Origin: Paraburkholderia caribensis
GTDB lineage: Bacteria > Pseudomonadota > Gammaproteobacteria > Burkholderiales > Burkholderiaceae
Length of the DNA stretch: 64,000 bases
Reading direction: 5' to 3'
Assembly: GCF_002902945.1 (NCBI RefSeq)
Contig: NZ_CP026102.1
Span: forward strand, 372,001-436,000
The notes under the pieces were generated by a model. The model did no database searches. It saw only the letters and a program-made list of their open reading frames with translations, and was not told the origin of the DNA. Of this stretch, positions 25,445 through 35,771 are shown piece by piece (the first letter of the stretch is position 1; each line of letters starts with the position of its first letter). Made by a program: the position numbers and the translations under genes.

Positions 25445-27025
25445 ATGAGCAAGACGACATCCGCCCCCGTGAACCCGGCCGATCTGCCGACGGGAACCAA
25501 AGTCTTCGCGTTTTCGCTGCTGTGCCTCGGCTTTTTCATGGCGACGCTCGACATCCAGATCGTGGCGTCGTCGCTGAAGGATATCGGCGGCGGCCTGTCG
25601 GCGAGCCAGGACGAACTCTCCTGGGTGCAGACGGCCTATCTGATCGCCGAGATCATGGTGATTCCGATGTCGGGCTGGCTCACGCGCGTGTTCTCGACGC
25701 GCTGGGTATTCGCGGCCTCCGCATTGGGCTTCACCGTCACGAGCATGCTGTGCGGGCTCGCATGGGACATCAACTCGATGATCCTGTTTCGAGGGCTGCA
25801 AGGCGCGGCCGGCGCCGCGATGATCCCCACCGTGTTCACGACCGCCTTCATGCTGTTTCCCGGCAAGCAGCGGATCATCGCCGCAACGACGATCGGTGCA
25901 CTCGCATCGCTCGCGCCGACTATCGGCCCTGTGATTGGCGGCTGGATCACCGACCAATGGTCGTGGCACTGGCTGTTTTATCTGAACCTCGTCCCCGGCG
26001 TGCTCGTCACGGTGCTCGTGCCGCGCTATGTCAACGTCGATCACGCCGATATCTCGCTGCTCAAGACGGGTGACTATCTGGGCATCGTGCTGATGTCGGG
26101 CTTTCTCGGCTGCCTCGAATACGTGCTGGAAGAAGGGCCGCGCAAGAACTGGTTCGGCGACAACGCGATTCTCTTTTGCGCGTGGATCTGCGTGATCTGC
26201 GGCTTCCTGTTCCTGGTGCATGCGTTCACGGCGAAAGAACCGATCGTCGATCTGCGAGCGCTCGCGATTCGCAACTTCGGTATCGGCAGCCTGTTGTCGT
26301 TCATCACGGGCATCGGCCTGTTCTGCACGGTGTTCCTGACGCCCGTGTTTCTGTCGCGGGTGCGTGGCTTCGATTCGCTGCAGATCGGCATCGCGCTGCT
26401 GTCGGTCGGTTGCGCGCAACTGGTCGCGCTGACGGCGTACTCGTTTCTTGCACGCCGGGTCGACATGCGTCTGCTGATGGTGTTCGGGCTGACCTGCTTC
26501 GGCGTCGGCTGTTACCTGTATGTGCCGCTGACGAACCAGTGGGGATGGCATGAACTGCTGATTCCGCAGGTGCTGCGCGGCGTCGGGCAACAGTTCTGCG
26601 TGCCGCCCATCGTGACGATGGCGCTCGGATCGCTGCCGCCTGCGCGGCTCAAGTCGGCGAGCGGCCTCTTCAATCTGATGCGTAACCTGGGCGGCGCGAT
26701 CGGCATTGCCGTGTGCAGCACGATGCTCAACGACCGCCTGAACCTGCATTACGAACGGCTCGACGAACATGTGACGGCTGGCCGCCCGGTGATCGAAGCG
26801 ATGCTGCGCAATCAGGCCGCGCACTTCTCGGCGGTCGGCGGCGACATGCTCAACGGCGCGTCGGCGGGTCTTGCATCGCTGCACTCGCTGCTGATGCGCG
26901 AAGCGCTCGTGCTGACGTTCTCCGACACGTTCCTCGCGGTCTCGCTGTGCTTCGCAGTGGGCCTGATCAGCGTGCTGTTCTCGCGGCCTTTCGGTCTTAC
27001 CGCGCCGCCGCCGGACGCTCACTGA
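25445..27025 (+). CDS. EmrB-type DHA2 (14-helix) MFS efflux transporter
   Basis: A 526-residue inner-membrane proton-driven drug exporter of the DHA2 family. Motif LDIQIV in helix 1, SWVQTAYLIAEIMVIPMSGWL and the antiporter motif around GPVIGGW are visible. About 14 hydrophobic segments span the protein. It begins 21 bases after the adaptor gene. With the adaptor before it and an outer-membrane factor after it, it forms a tripartite pump. The range of exported compounds cannot be predicted. Confidence 0.93.
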   Translation: MSKTTSAPVNPADLPTGTKVFAFSLLCLGFFMATLDIQIVASSLKDIGGGLSASQDELSWVQTAYLIAEIMVIPMSGWLTRVFSTRWVFAASALGFTVTSMLCGLAWDINSMILFRGLQGAAGAAMIPTVFTTAFMLFPGKQRIIAATTIGALASLAPTIGPVIGGWITDQWSWHWLFYLNLVPGVLVTVLVPRYVNVDHADISLLKTGDYLGIVLMSGFLGCLEYVLEEGPRKNWFGDNAILFCAWICVICGFLFLVHAFTAKEPIVDLRALAIRNFGIGSLLSFITGIGLFCTVFLTPVFLSRVRGFDSLQIGIALLSVGCAQLVALTAYSFLARRVDMRLLMVFGLTCFGVGCYLYVPLTNQWGWHELLIPQVLRGVGQQFCVPPIVTMALGSLPPARLKSASGLFNLMRNLGGAIGIAVCSTMLNDRLNLHYERLDEHVTAGRPVIEAMLRNQAAHFSAVGGDMLNGASAGLASLHSLLMREALVLTFSDTFLAVSLCFAVGLISVLFSRPFGLTAPPPDAH

Positions 27026-27083
27026 ACCCGCGCACCGAACCACGCGAAAGCCATCAACACATTCGATGATTGGAAGACCCGAC

Positions 27084-28538
27084 ATGAAAACGATCGTAGC
27101 CAAAGCGCTCGCCGTTGCCGCCGCCATGACGCTCGCCGCGTGCGCGGTGCAGCCTGAGACGCACGCGGACTTGCCGCAGACCGTGAAGACCGTCGCCCCG
27201 GATGCATGGAGCGTCGACGCGCCGAAAGACAGCGTGGACGCCGACCAGTGGTGGTCGCAATTCGGCGATCCAGCCATGCACAAGCTCGTGGACATCGTGC
27301 TCAACGACAACCTCGACGTAAAGGCCGCCGTCGAGCGCGTGAAGCAGGCGCAGGAGGTCACGAAGCAGCAGCGCGCAGCACTCGCGCCGCAACTCGATGC
27401 GGGCGCGACTGCCGCCTACGAGCGGCAGAACACGCCGCCGCCGCTCGGCTATGTGAAGCAGGCGGGCATCGGCTTGACGGCTTCGTGGCAGCCCGATGTA
27501 TTCGGCGGTGAACGTCTTGCGGTGCTGGCGGCGCAGGCGCAGGTGTCGGGGCGTCAGTCGGCGTTGAACGAATTGCGGCTCGCGCTCGCTGCGAGCGCAG
27601 CCGCCGCGTATATCGACTTGCGCTGGGCGCAGTCGCAATTGCAGATCGTCAACGACAACGAGGAAATCCGCGCCCGCGCGCTGAAGCTCACGCAACAGCG
27701 CCTGAAATACGGGCTCTCCACGCAACTCGACGTGGCGCGTGCGCAGAACCAGCTGCAGGATCTGCAGGCGCAGCTTCCGAAGATCCGGTCGGACATTCAG
27801 CACGACATGAGCCTGATTGCGGTGTACTCGGGACGCACGCCGGAAAGCGTCGACAGCCTGCTGCTCAGCGAGGCGCATCCGATTCCCGTGCCCGCGCAAA
27901 GCGTGCCGCAGACGCTGCCGTCCGAAGCGCTGCTGCGCCGCCCCGATGTGCGCACCGCGTACGCCACTGTCGAGCAGCGCGCGGCTGAAGTGGGCGTCGC
28001 GCGAGCGGACCGTTATCCGAAGTTCAATCTGAGCCTGAGCGACGGCATTCTCGCGTCGTCGTATCTCGGCATGCCGACCTTGACGGACAACCTCTTTAGC
28101 GCGGCGTTGAACGCGACGAGCCCGATCTTCAACGCGGGCCGCATTACCGCGCATATTGAGCAGAACGAGAGCCGCATGCGCGAATCGCAACTCGGCTTGC
28201 AGCAGACGATGCTGAACGCGCTGAAGGAAATCGAGGACACGCGCAGCGATCTCGTCAACGGCGGCGCGCAGGTAGAGAAGCTGGGCGGCGCGCTCGGTGC
28301 GTCGGGTCAGGCGTTGAAGCTTTCCACCGAGCTGTACAAGGGCGGCGCGTCGAGCTTCCTCGATGTGCTCGATGCGCAAGAGGCGTATCTGCGCGACGCG
28401 GAATCATTGAATCAGGCGAAGCGCGAGCATGCGCAGGCGGCTGTCGCGCTGTACCGGTCGCTTGGCGGCGGCTGGGATGTGCCTGCTACTAGCGATGTCG
28501 CGAAGGCGAAGGCATCGACGGATGTCGCGGCTAATTAA
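27084..28538 (+). CDS. Outer-membrane efflux factor lipoprotein (NodT family)
   Basis: A 484-residue TolC-like outer-membrane channel with a lipoprotein signal peptide; the lipobox LAAC places the acylated cysteine at residue 20. The sequence has the duplicated coiled-coil layout of the family and the conserved LRRPDVRTAYATVEQRAAEVGVA-like segment. I use the ATG at 27084, seven bases after GGAAG, rather than the in-frame ATG at 27066. It completes the tripartite pump begun by the two upstream genes. Confidence 0.93.
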   Translation: MKTIVAKALAVAAAMTLAACAVQPETHADLPQTVKTVAPDAWSVDAPKDSVDADQWWSQFGDPAMHKLVDIVLNDNLDVKAAVERVKQAQEVTKQQRAALAPQLDAGATAAYERQNTPPPLGYVKQAGIGLTASWQPDVFGGERLAVLAAQAQVSGRQSALNELRLALAASAAAAYIDLRWAQSQLQIVNDNEEIRARALKLTQQRLKYGLSTQLDVARAQNQLQDLQAQLPKIRSDIQHDMSLIAVYSGRTPESVDSLLLSEAHPIPVPAQSVPQTLPSEALLRRPDVRTAYATVEQRAAEVGVARADRYPKFNLSLSDGILASSYLGMPTLTDNLFSAALNATSPIFNAGRITAHIEQNESRMRESQLGLQQTMLNALKEIEDTRSDLVNGGAQVEKLGGALGASGQALKLSTELYKGGASSFLDVLDAQEAYLRDAESLNQAKREHAQAAVALYRSLGGGWDVPATSDVAKAKASTDVAAN

Positions 28539-28614
28539 GGCGAAATGAAGCGGAATGAAAGTGCCTCGTTGGCGCGAGGCACGCAAGCGTAGTCCTTCAA
28601 CCTGAGGAATAGCG

Positions 28615-29799
28615 ATGAATGCTCGCGATATTGTGATTGCCCATCCCGTCCGCACGCCGATTGGCGCATTCGGCGGGTCGTTGAAAGAAGTGCCCGCCGT
28701 GCAGCTTGGCGCGGCTGTCGTGCGCGAGACGCTGCGGCGCGGCGGGATCGACGGGAAGGCGTTGTCGTCGGTGGTGATGGGCAACGTCGTGCAGGCGGGG
28801 AACAAGATGAACCCTGCGCGCCAGGCGGCGATTGGCGGCGGCGTGCCCGTGTCGGTGCCCGCGCTGACGGTGAACCGCGTGTGCGGATCGGGCGCGCAGG
28901 CGATCGTGTCGGCGGCGCAGGAGATCGCGCTCGGACTCGGCGACGTAGCCGTCGCAGGCGGCATGGAGAACATGGACCGTGCGCCGTATCTGCTCGAAAG
29001 CGGACGCTGGGGCAGCCGCATGGGTAACGCGCAGGTGTACGACAGCATGCTGCGCGACGGCCTCGTCGATGCGTTCTCGAACGAGCACTCCGGCTGGCAC
29101 ACGGAAGACCTCGTGAGCAAGGCCGAACTGACGCGCGCCGCACAGGACGAATGGGCGGCGCGTTCGCAGCAGCGCTTTGCCGCCGCGCAGGAGCGGGGCG
29201 TGTTCGATGCGGAACTGGTGGCGGTCGAGATCGCGGGGCGCAAGGGCGCGGTGCAGTTCGCGCGCGACGAACAGCCGCGTCCCGACACGACGATCGAGAC
29301 GCTCGCGAAGCTGCGCCCCGCGTTTCGCCCCGATGGCACGATCACGGCGGGCAACGCGCCGGGCCTGAACAGCGGTGCGGCGGCGATGATCGTCGCGGGG
29401 CGCGACTATGCGGAGGCGCATGGCCTCGAAGCGTCCGCGCGTCTGGTTTCGTTCGGCATCGCCGCCGTCGAGCCGGGCATGTTCGGCCTCGGCCCGGTGC
29501 CCGCCGTGCAGATCGCGCTCGAACGCGCGGGCTGGAAACTCGGCGACGTCGAACGTGTGGAGATCAACGAGGCATTTGCTGCCGTGCCGCTTGCCGTCGC
29601 GCAGAAGCTGGGTCTTGCGCTCGACATCGTCAACGTCGAAGGCGGTGCGATTGCGCATGGCCATCCCATCGGCGCAACGGGCGCGGTGCTCACCACGCGC
29701 CTCATTCATTCGATGCGCCGCGATGGCCTCAAGCGCGGCATCGTGACGTTGTGCATCGGCGGCGGGCAGGGCATTGCGCTCGCGCTGGAAATTGTCTGA
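28615..29799 (+). CDS. Acetyl-CoA acetyltransferase (thiolase)
   Basis: A 394-residue thiolase that either condenses two acetyl-CoA or cleaves 3-ketoacyl-CoA in the cytosol. The catalytic residues are all present: nucleophile C90 (NRVCGSGAQA), H350 (HGHPIGATGA) and C380 (CIGGGQGIA), with NEAFAAVPLA before them. The length is standard. Biosynthetic (PHA, acetoacetate) or degradative use is not decided; no partner reductase lies beside it. A 13-bp hairpin follows at 29821. Confidence 0.93.
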   Translation: MNARDIVIAHPVRTPIGAFGGSLKEVPAVQLGAAVVRETLRRGGIDGKALSSVVMGNVVQAGNKMNPARQAAIGGGVPVSVPALTVNRVCGSGAQAIVSAAQEIALGLGDVAVAGGMENMDRAPYLLESGRWGSRMGNAQVYDSMLRDGLVDAFSNEHSGWHTEDLVSKAELTRAAQDEWAARSQQRFAAAQERGVFDAELVAVEIAGRKGAVQFARDEQPRPDTTIETLAKLRPAFRPDGTITAGNAPGLNSGAAAMIVAGRDYAEAHGLEASARLVSFGIAAVEPGMFGLGPVPAVQIALERAGWKLGDVERVEINEAFAAVPLAVAQKLGLALDIVNVEGGAIAHGHPIGATGAVLTTRLIHSMRRDGLKRGIVTLCIGGGQGIALALEIV

Positions 29800-29820
29800 C
29801 GCGGTTTTCGTGGTCGTTTT

Positions 29821-29859
29821 GATGCCCGCAGCGATGCACGCAAGCCCGCTGCGGGCATC
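29821..29859 (+). terminator. Hairpin after thiolase gene (no U-tract)
   Basis: GATGCCCGCAGCG (29821-29833) and CGCTGCGGGCATC (29847-29859) form a perfect 13-bp stem with a 13-base loop, 21 bases after the thiolase stop. No T-run follows, so it may be a non-canonical terminator or an mRNA-stabilising hairpin. Confidence 0.45.
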
Positions 29860-29922
29860 GTCGATTTGCGACATACTGCATGCGCGTGGCGTAGGCCACG
29901 CAAATGGACCCATGGAGGAGCA

Positions 29923-30861
29923 ATGCGAATTCTCGTAGTAGGCGCGGGTGCTGTCGGCGGGTACTTCGGCGGGCGTCTTGCACAGGCGGGCCGCGACGTC
30001 ACGTTTCTGGTGCGCGAAAAGCGCGCTGAAGAACTGCGGCACTTCGGGCTGGTCATTAAAAGTCCGCGCGGCGACGTGACGTTGCGCGACGTGAAGACCG
30101 TGCTCGCGAATCAGATCGCGCAGCCTTACGATCTCGTGCTGTTGAGCTGCAAGGCGTATAACCTGGACGACGCGATTGAATCGTTCGAATCCGCTGTTGG
30201 CGAATCGACGATGATTCTGCCCGTGCTGAACGGCATGCGCCATATCGACGTGCTCAAGCAGCGATTCGGCGCGACGAAGGTATTGGGCGGGCAGTGCGTG
30301 ATTGCCGCGACGCTGAATCGGGAGCGCGAAATCGTGCATCTGAACGACATGCATGCGATCGGCTTCGGCGAACTCGGCGGTGGACTGAGCGAGCGTGTGC
30401 AGGCGGTGGCGTCGGCGTTTGAAGGTGCGGGCTTCGATTCGACGGCGTCTGACAACATCCTTCAGCAGATGTGGGAGAAGTGGGTGTTCCTCGCGACGCT
30501 TGCGGCCAGCACCTGTTTGCATCGGGCCGCGATTGGCGACATTCTGAAGACCCCGGACGGGCGCCGTGTGATCGAAGGCATATTGGCCGAATGCAAGGCG
30601 GTGGCCGCGGCGAACGGTCATGCCATTGGCGAGGCGTCCAATGCGCGTGCGCAGACCATTCTGTTTGCGGATGGCTCGGCGTTGACTGCGTCGATGTTGC
30701 GGGATATCGAAGGGCAGTCGCGGATCGAAGCCGATCATATCGTTGGCGATCTGATTGCACGCGGCGGCGAGGCGCAGAAGGAGGGCGTGCTGTCGTTACT
30801 GCGTATCGCGTACAGCCATCTGAAAGCTTATGAGGCGAGGGCGGCGCGGTTATCCGCGTAA
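29923..30861 (+). CDS. Ketopantoate reductase-like protein (2-dehydropantoate 2-reductase family)
   Basis: A 312-residue NADPH-dependent reductase of the ApbA/PanE family. The nucleotide-binding GAGAVGG is at residues 7-13, and the family lysines are present at K77 (SCKAYNL) and K186 (MWEKWVFLA). The start at 29923 follows a strong GGAGGAG; an upstream in-frame ATG is ignored. Many Burkholderia genomes carry several such paralogues, so pantothenate synthesis is possible but another 2-oxoacid substrate is equally plausible. I therefore give no symbol. Confidence 0.88.
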   Translation: MRILVVGAGAVGGYFGGRLAQAGRDVTFLVREKRAEELRHFGLVIKSPRGDVTLRDVKTVLANQIAQPYDLVLLSCKAYNLDDAIESFESAVGESTMILPVLNGMRHIDVLKQRFGATKVLGGQCVIAATLNREREIVHLNDMHAIGFGELGGGLSERVQAVASAFEGAGFDSTASDNILQQMWEKWVFLATLAASTCLHRAAIGDILKTPDGRRVIEGILAECKAVAAANGHAIGEASNARAQTILFADGSALTASMLRDIEGQSRIEADHIVGDLIARGGEAQKEGVLSLLRIAYSHLKAYEARAARLSA

Positions 30862-30931
30862 CGACGCGCAGGGGCCGGAACACGACGAAGCTGAAGTAGA
30901 ATCGACGGCACTGAATCACGCGAGGTGGACC

Positions 30932-31231
30932 ATGCCCACTCCCCAGGGATCGGTGGCAGCGCTCTGCACGGCTTCCGCGACGACGTTCTCGATCGGTATT
31001 ATCTTTCTTGGCTATTGGGGTCTCCAGGAAGGAGGAGACTGGACGCTTGCCGACAAGTTCGTTGCTGGGCTCGCGATTGTTGGGTTTGCGTTTCTCGGGC
31101 TCGTGCCGTGGGTGGCGACCAGTCCCGTCGAGCCTGATACGAATGATAAGAAAGTGCGCTCCGCGCGGGGGATGTTTCTGGTTGGGATGATTGCGGTTTG
31201 GTTGTCGATTGTTGTGTCGGTTGTGTTTTGA
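30932..31231 (+). CDS. Small hypothetical membrane protein
   Basis: A 99-residue protein with three hydrophobic segments (about residues 7-30, 43-63 and 78-98) separated by short polar loops, so it is probably an inner-membrane protein. The ATG at 30932 follows GAGGTGGA. I recognise no family. It is the last gene before repeat element A, whose outer T-rich end starts right after its stop codon. Confidence 0.65.
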   Translation: MPTPQGSVAALCTASATTFSIGIIFLGYWGLQEGGDWTLADKFVAGLAIVGFAFLGLVPWVATSPVEPDTNDKKVRSARGMFLVGMIAVWLSIVVSVVF

Positions 31232-31317
31232 TTTTTTCTTCTTTTTCTTCTTCTTTGTCTGCGACGGTGGGTTAGGTGTTCGGGTCTTTGCGCTGGCATC
31301 CGCCGATTTATGTTTTC

Positions 31318-31976
31318 GCTGGCATCCGCGATTCGTTAGCGCGCTTCAAGCGTCGCCCCTGTGCGGGGCGGCACCTACTTTTCTTTGCCGCCGCAAAGAA
31401 AAGTAGGCAAAAGAAAGCGGCTCACACCGCCAATTCTTGACGTTTGCCCACGGGCCCCCAACGTCCCCACCCTTCACATGGCAACGCCCTTGTCCGTGTG
31501 CGTTGCCAACGCGCTGAACGAGCGCCTCACCCACTTCAAACACCCGTACATGAGCCAGCGGCAGCGAAGGGTATGTGCCGCCCAGGTGGCAAACTGTGTG
31601 TAGGTTGTCGCGTCGTATGGCTTGGCGCTCTTACAGGGTGGGACGCGTGCGCTATTGGTCCGGAGTGAAGCGTGTGGAGCACCGAGGGCCTACACACAGT
31701 TTGCCACCTGGGCGGCCGTGGACTGGCTGGCACGGCGTGCTGCGACGCGGGTGTGTGAAGCGGGTGAGGCGCACCGCAAGAGCGTTGGCAACGAAGGTGG
31801 GTCACGTGGTTGTCGTGTGAAGCGTAAGACCCTTTGGGGGCCCTCAGGCAAGAATTAGCACTGGCGGTTTGAGCCGCTTTCTTTTGCCTACTTTTCTTTG
31901 CGGCGGCAAAGAAAAGTAGGTGCCGCCCCGCACAGGGGCGACGCGTGGAGCGCGCTAACGAAACGCGGATGCCAGT
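31318..31976. repeat. Palindromic repeat element, copy A
   Basis: A ~659-bp element of three copies in this window (see 42401 and 45784). Inverted terminal arms of about 115 bp (from 31318 and to 31976) each hold a perfect 14-bp hairpin with a 4-base loop (CTACTTTTCTTTGC stem; 31375-31406 and 31888-31919), 481 bp apart, and a CCCCTGTGCGGGG hairpin. A nested perfect 28-bp inverted repeat lies at 31577-31604 / 31689-31716. Degenerate GCTGGCATCCGCG units continue outside the arms. With its flanks it fills the whole space between two gene 3' ends (31232-32110). No convincing protein is coded; short frames in it are low-complexity translations of the hairpins. Confidence 0.9.
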
Positions 31977-32110
31977 GGAAAGGCCAAAACACCGAACGGC
32001 GACGCGTGAAGCAGGCAAAACAAATCGGGGATGCCAGCGCAAACGCAAATCGGCGGATGCCACCGCAAAAAAACCAGAACCCCCACCCCAGCGTCGCAGA
32101 CAAAAAAAAC

Positions 32111-33622
32111 TCAGAACACCTTCACCGGCACATTCACAACCAGCCGATATTCCATATTATCCGGGTCGGAGTAGTGCGCCGTCGACTTGTGATACATCGC
32201 GATAAACGTAATCTTCGTATCCTTGAACCGCCCGCTTTGCAGCGTATAGCTCGGAATAAAGCCGATTTCATGATGCGTGCCGTGCACATACTCCCCATTC
32301 CTCGTATACGGCCCGATCGCATTTGACGCGGCGCCAGCGGAAGCATCCGCACCCCAGCCCGTCACGCCCCACAACATGGCCTTGAATCCAGGCAGCCCGG
32401 CATACTTGCCATCAAACGTATACCGCAACTGGAACGACTTTTCATGCGGCGCGTTGTAGTCCACATCCATCGAGTTCACGAGATAAATCCCGTTGGTCTC
32501 GTTAACATAGTCGAAGAACTGGTCGCCAAGAATCTGCTGAAACCCAAGCAACACCTGATGCGGACCATGCTGCCCCGACAGCGACAGGCTATACGCATTG
32601 TTGTTGATATGCCCTTGCAGCGCCGAACCCGTCTGATGCGTCGAGTAAACGTTCGCGAGCCCCGACCACTTGACCGTGTTCACATCGCCGATCGAATGCG
32701 AGATCGCCGCGTAAAACTGATTCCATACGTCTTCCGCCTGGTCCGCGTACAGCGTGACCGTGCCGTTGGGCGAATAGTCCCAGTTGCCGCCGAAGTAGGA
32801 CAGACGCTTGAACGTCGTGCCGCCATACGATGTCGTCAGGTCGACGAGATTCGTGTGGCCCCGTGCGTCGACCTTCGTGAAGCTGCCCGCCTGTAGCGTG
32901 ACGTTATGGATATCGTTGCTCACGGCCGACACGCCAAGGAACGTCGGCGGCAACGCGCGGTTGTCGTGCGGTTCCATGAACGGATTGTTGTCGACGATCT
33001 GCAAGCCGTACTTCACGACCGTCTCGGAGATGCGCCCCTTGATGTCGTACATGCCCGGATACGCCCACGCAAGCTGATCCGAACCGCCGCCGCCCTTCGC
33101 CACGTGCACCATGTTGCCCGCGCCATTGCCGCCGTCGAGCTTGAGCGCGGCAAACAGCGACGCGTCGAAGCCAAGTCCCACGGGCCCTTGCGTATAACCC
33201 GACTCGAAATTCGCCTGCATGCCCTGAACCCACGCGTGACGGTGCGGCCCGCCTTCGTTGTCGAACTGGTCGGCGTAGTTGCGGAACAGCAGGTTCAGAT
33301 GGCTGTCGGCGATCAGGCCTTTGCTCTTCGCCTGACTCGACAATGGCTCGGGTGGCGTCACAGCCTGGTCGGCTTCGGCATTCACGAGGGCGTTGTTGGT
33401 TTCGGGCTGCACCTCCGCGACATTCGGTGTGTGCTTCAACTTCGGCTTGGCGGGCGTCGCGGGTGCCGCGGGCGAAGGCGCCGCCTGCGCTACGGCCGTG
33501 CTGGCAGCGGCGGGCGCCGCCGCGTCGTCAGCCAGCGCGGCCGTGGCGATCGTCAATGCGGGCAGGCCCACTGCCAGCAATGCGAACTTCGATGCTCCTG
33601 ATGTGGATCTTTGGGTTGTCAT
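32111..33622 (-). CDS. OprD-family outer-membrane porin
   Basis: A 503-residue outer-membrane protein with a signal peptide (cleavage probably after ALA near residue 31), then an Ala/Pro-rich linker (about 35-75) and a beta-barrel of the OprD type (SKGLIADSHLNLLFRNYADQ). It ends in VKVF, the terminal phenylalanine needed for barrel assembly. It lies 154 bases after the last gene of a peptide ABC importer on the same strand, so it is probably the outer-membrane route for the same peptides. The long linker before the barrel is unusual. The substrate is inferred from context. Confidence 0.88.
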   Translation of the reverse strand: MTTQRSTSGASKFALLAVGLPALTIATAALADDAAAPAAASTAVAQAAPSPAAPATPAKPKLKHTPNVAEVQPETNNALVNAEADQAVTPPEPLSSQAKSKGLIADSHLNLLFRNYADQFDNEGGPHRHAWVQGMQANFESGYTQGPVGLGFDASLFAALKLDGGNGAGNMVHVAKGGGGSDQLAWAYPGMYDIKGRISETVVKYGLQIVDNNPFMEPHDNRALPPTFLGVSAVSNDIHNVTLQAGSFTKVDARGHTNLVDLTTSYGGTTFKRLSYFGGNWDYSPNGTVTLYADQAEDVWNQFYAAISHSIGDVNTVKWSGLANVYSTHQTGSALQGHINNNAYSLSLSGQHGPHQVLLGFQQILGDQFFDYVNETNGIYLVNSMDVDYNAPHEKSFQLRYTFDGKYAGLPGFKAMLWGVTGWGADASAGAASNAIGPYTRNGEYVHGTHHEIGFIPSYTLQSGRFKDTKITFIAMYHKSTAHYSDPDNMEYRLVVNVPVKVF

Positions 33623-33776
33623 TGCAATTCCATTTTTTCTAGTTGATGAAACAGCGGCGCGGCGGTCGGCCTTACCGCACTTTCTCGCCCGTTCCCGCCG
33701 TCGCGCGAACGAACGCCTCCCTCGGCGCAGCGGCTAGCTGCGTCGTGGAAAAAGTTTGCGTGAAGCTAAAGGGGTG

Positions 33777-34768
<992 letters not shown>

Positions 34769-34772
<4 letters not shown>

Positions 34773-35770
34773 AGCACCTCCGCGATAGCCTGGACGGGAC
34801 GATGGCACGCGCGCAGCGCATGGGCATCGCCTTCGATCGGTTCGAGCGACGGGCGCGTCGCGCGGCATCGCTCGTCGGCATACGTGCAGCGCGGCGCAAA
34901 CGCGCAGCCTTGCGTCGCCATGCCCGGCAGCGGCGGATTGCCCGGAATGGTTTGCAGCGGCTGGTCGTCGTCGTCGGAAAGACGCGGCAGCGCGTTCAGG
35001 AGCCCGATCGTGTACGGATGCGTCGGCGCGGCGAAGAGCTGCTGCGCGGGCGCCTGTTCGACCGTTTGCCCCGCATACATCACCATCACGTCGTCGCACA
35101 GGCCGGCGACCACGCCCATGTCGTGCGTGATCAGGATGATCGCGGTGCCGCGTTCGCGGTTCAGCTCACGCAGCAGTTCGATGATTTGCGCCTGCACGGT
35201 GACGTCGAGCGCCGTGGTCGGTTCGTCGGCGATCAGGATTTCGGGCTCCGACAACAGCGACATCGCGATCATCACGCGCTGCCGCATGCCGCCCGAGAAC
35301 TCGTGCGGATACATGCCGATACGGCGCGCCGCATCGGGAATACGCACGCGTTCAAGCGTTTCGATCGCGCGCTGCTTCGCCTCGCGGCGCGACAGCTTGC
35401 GATGCAGTTGCAGCGTCTCCGTCATCTGCCGCTCGATCGTCAGGAACGGATTGAGCGACGTCATCGGGTCCTGGAAGATCATGCCGATGCGGTCGCCGCG
35501 AATGCGGTTGAGCGCGGCGTCGTTCATCGTCAGCAGGTTCGCGCCGTTGTAGAGCGCTTCGCCGCTGACCTTGCCGTTCTTCGCGAGCAGGCCGAGCAGC
35601 GCCATCACGGTCTGGCTTTTGCCCGAGCCCGATTCGCCGACGATGCCGAGCGTCTTGCCCTTGTCGAGCGAGAAGGACACGCGCTGCACGGCGTCGACGG
35701 GCGCGCTGTCGCGGCGCGAGAAGCGCACGCTCAGGTCTTTGACTTCGAGTAACGACTGTTTGTGTGCCAT
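34769..35770 (-). CDS. Oligopeptide/dipeptide ABC transporter ATP-binding protein (OppD/DppD type)
   Basis: A 333-residue ATPase with Walker A GESGSGKS, signature FSGGMRQRVMIAMSL, Walker B ILIADEP and switch histidine ITHDM. The C-terminal domain carries the Cys-rich motif CAFAPRCTYADERC seen in OppD/DppD proteins, which can bind an iron-sulfur cluster in some relatives. I choose the ATG at 35770 (MAHKQ) over an upstream one that would extend into the permease gene. Its start is one base before the end of the permease gene, so the genes are tightly coupled. Confidence 0.92.
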
Positions 35771-35771
35771 C

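Noticed and set aside
24275..27361. A 1028-codon open frame on the minus strand
   Set aside because: Antisense to the efflux operon, extremely Arg/His/Gln-rich and without recognisable domains; a shadow of the real genes.
31375..31406. CRISPR repeat or intrinsic terminator at the hairpins of the repeat element
   Set aside because: There are only two hairpins per element, 480 bp apart and inverted, so not a CRISPR array. The T-runs lie inside the stems rather than after them, so they are not canonical terminators.
31232..32110. Insertion sequence with transposase
   Set aside because: No open frame resembling a transposase is found on either strand of any of the three copies; the element could only be non-autonomous.
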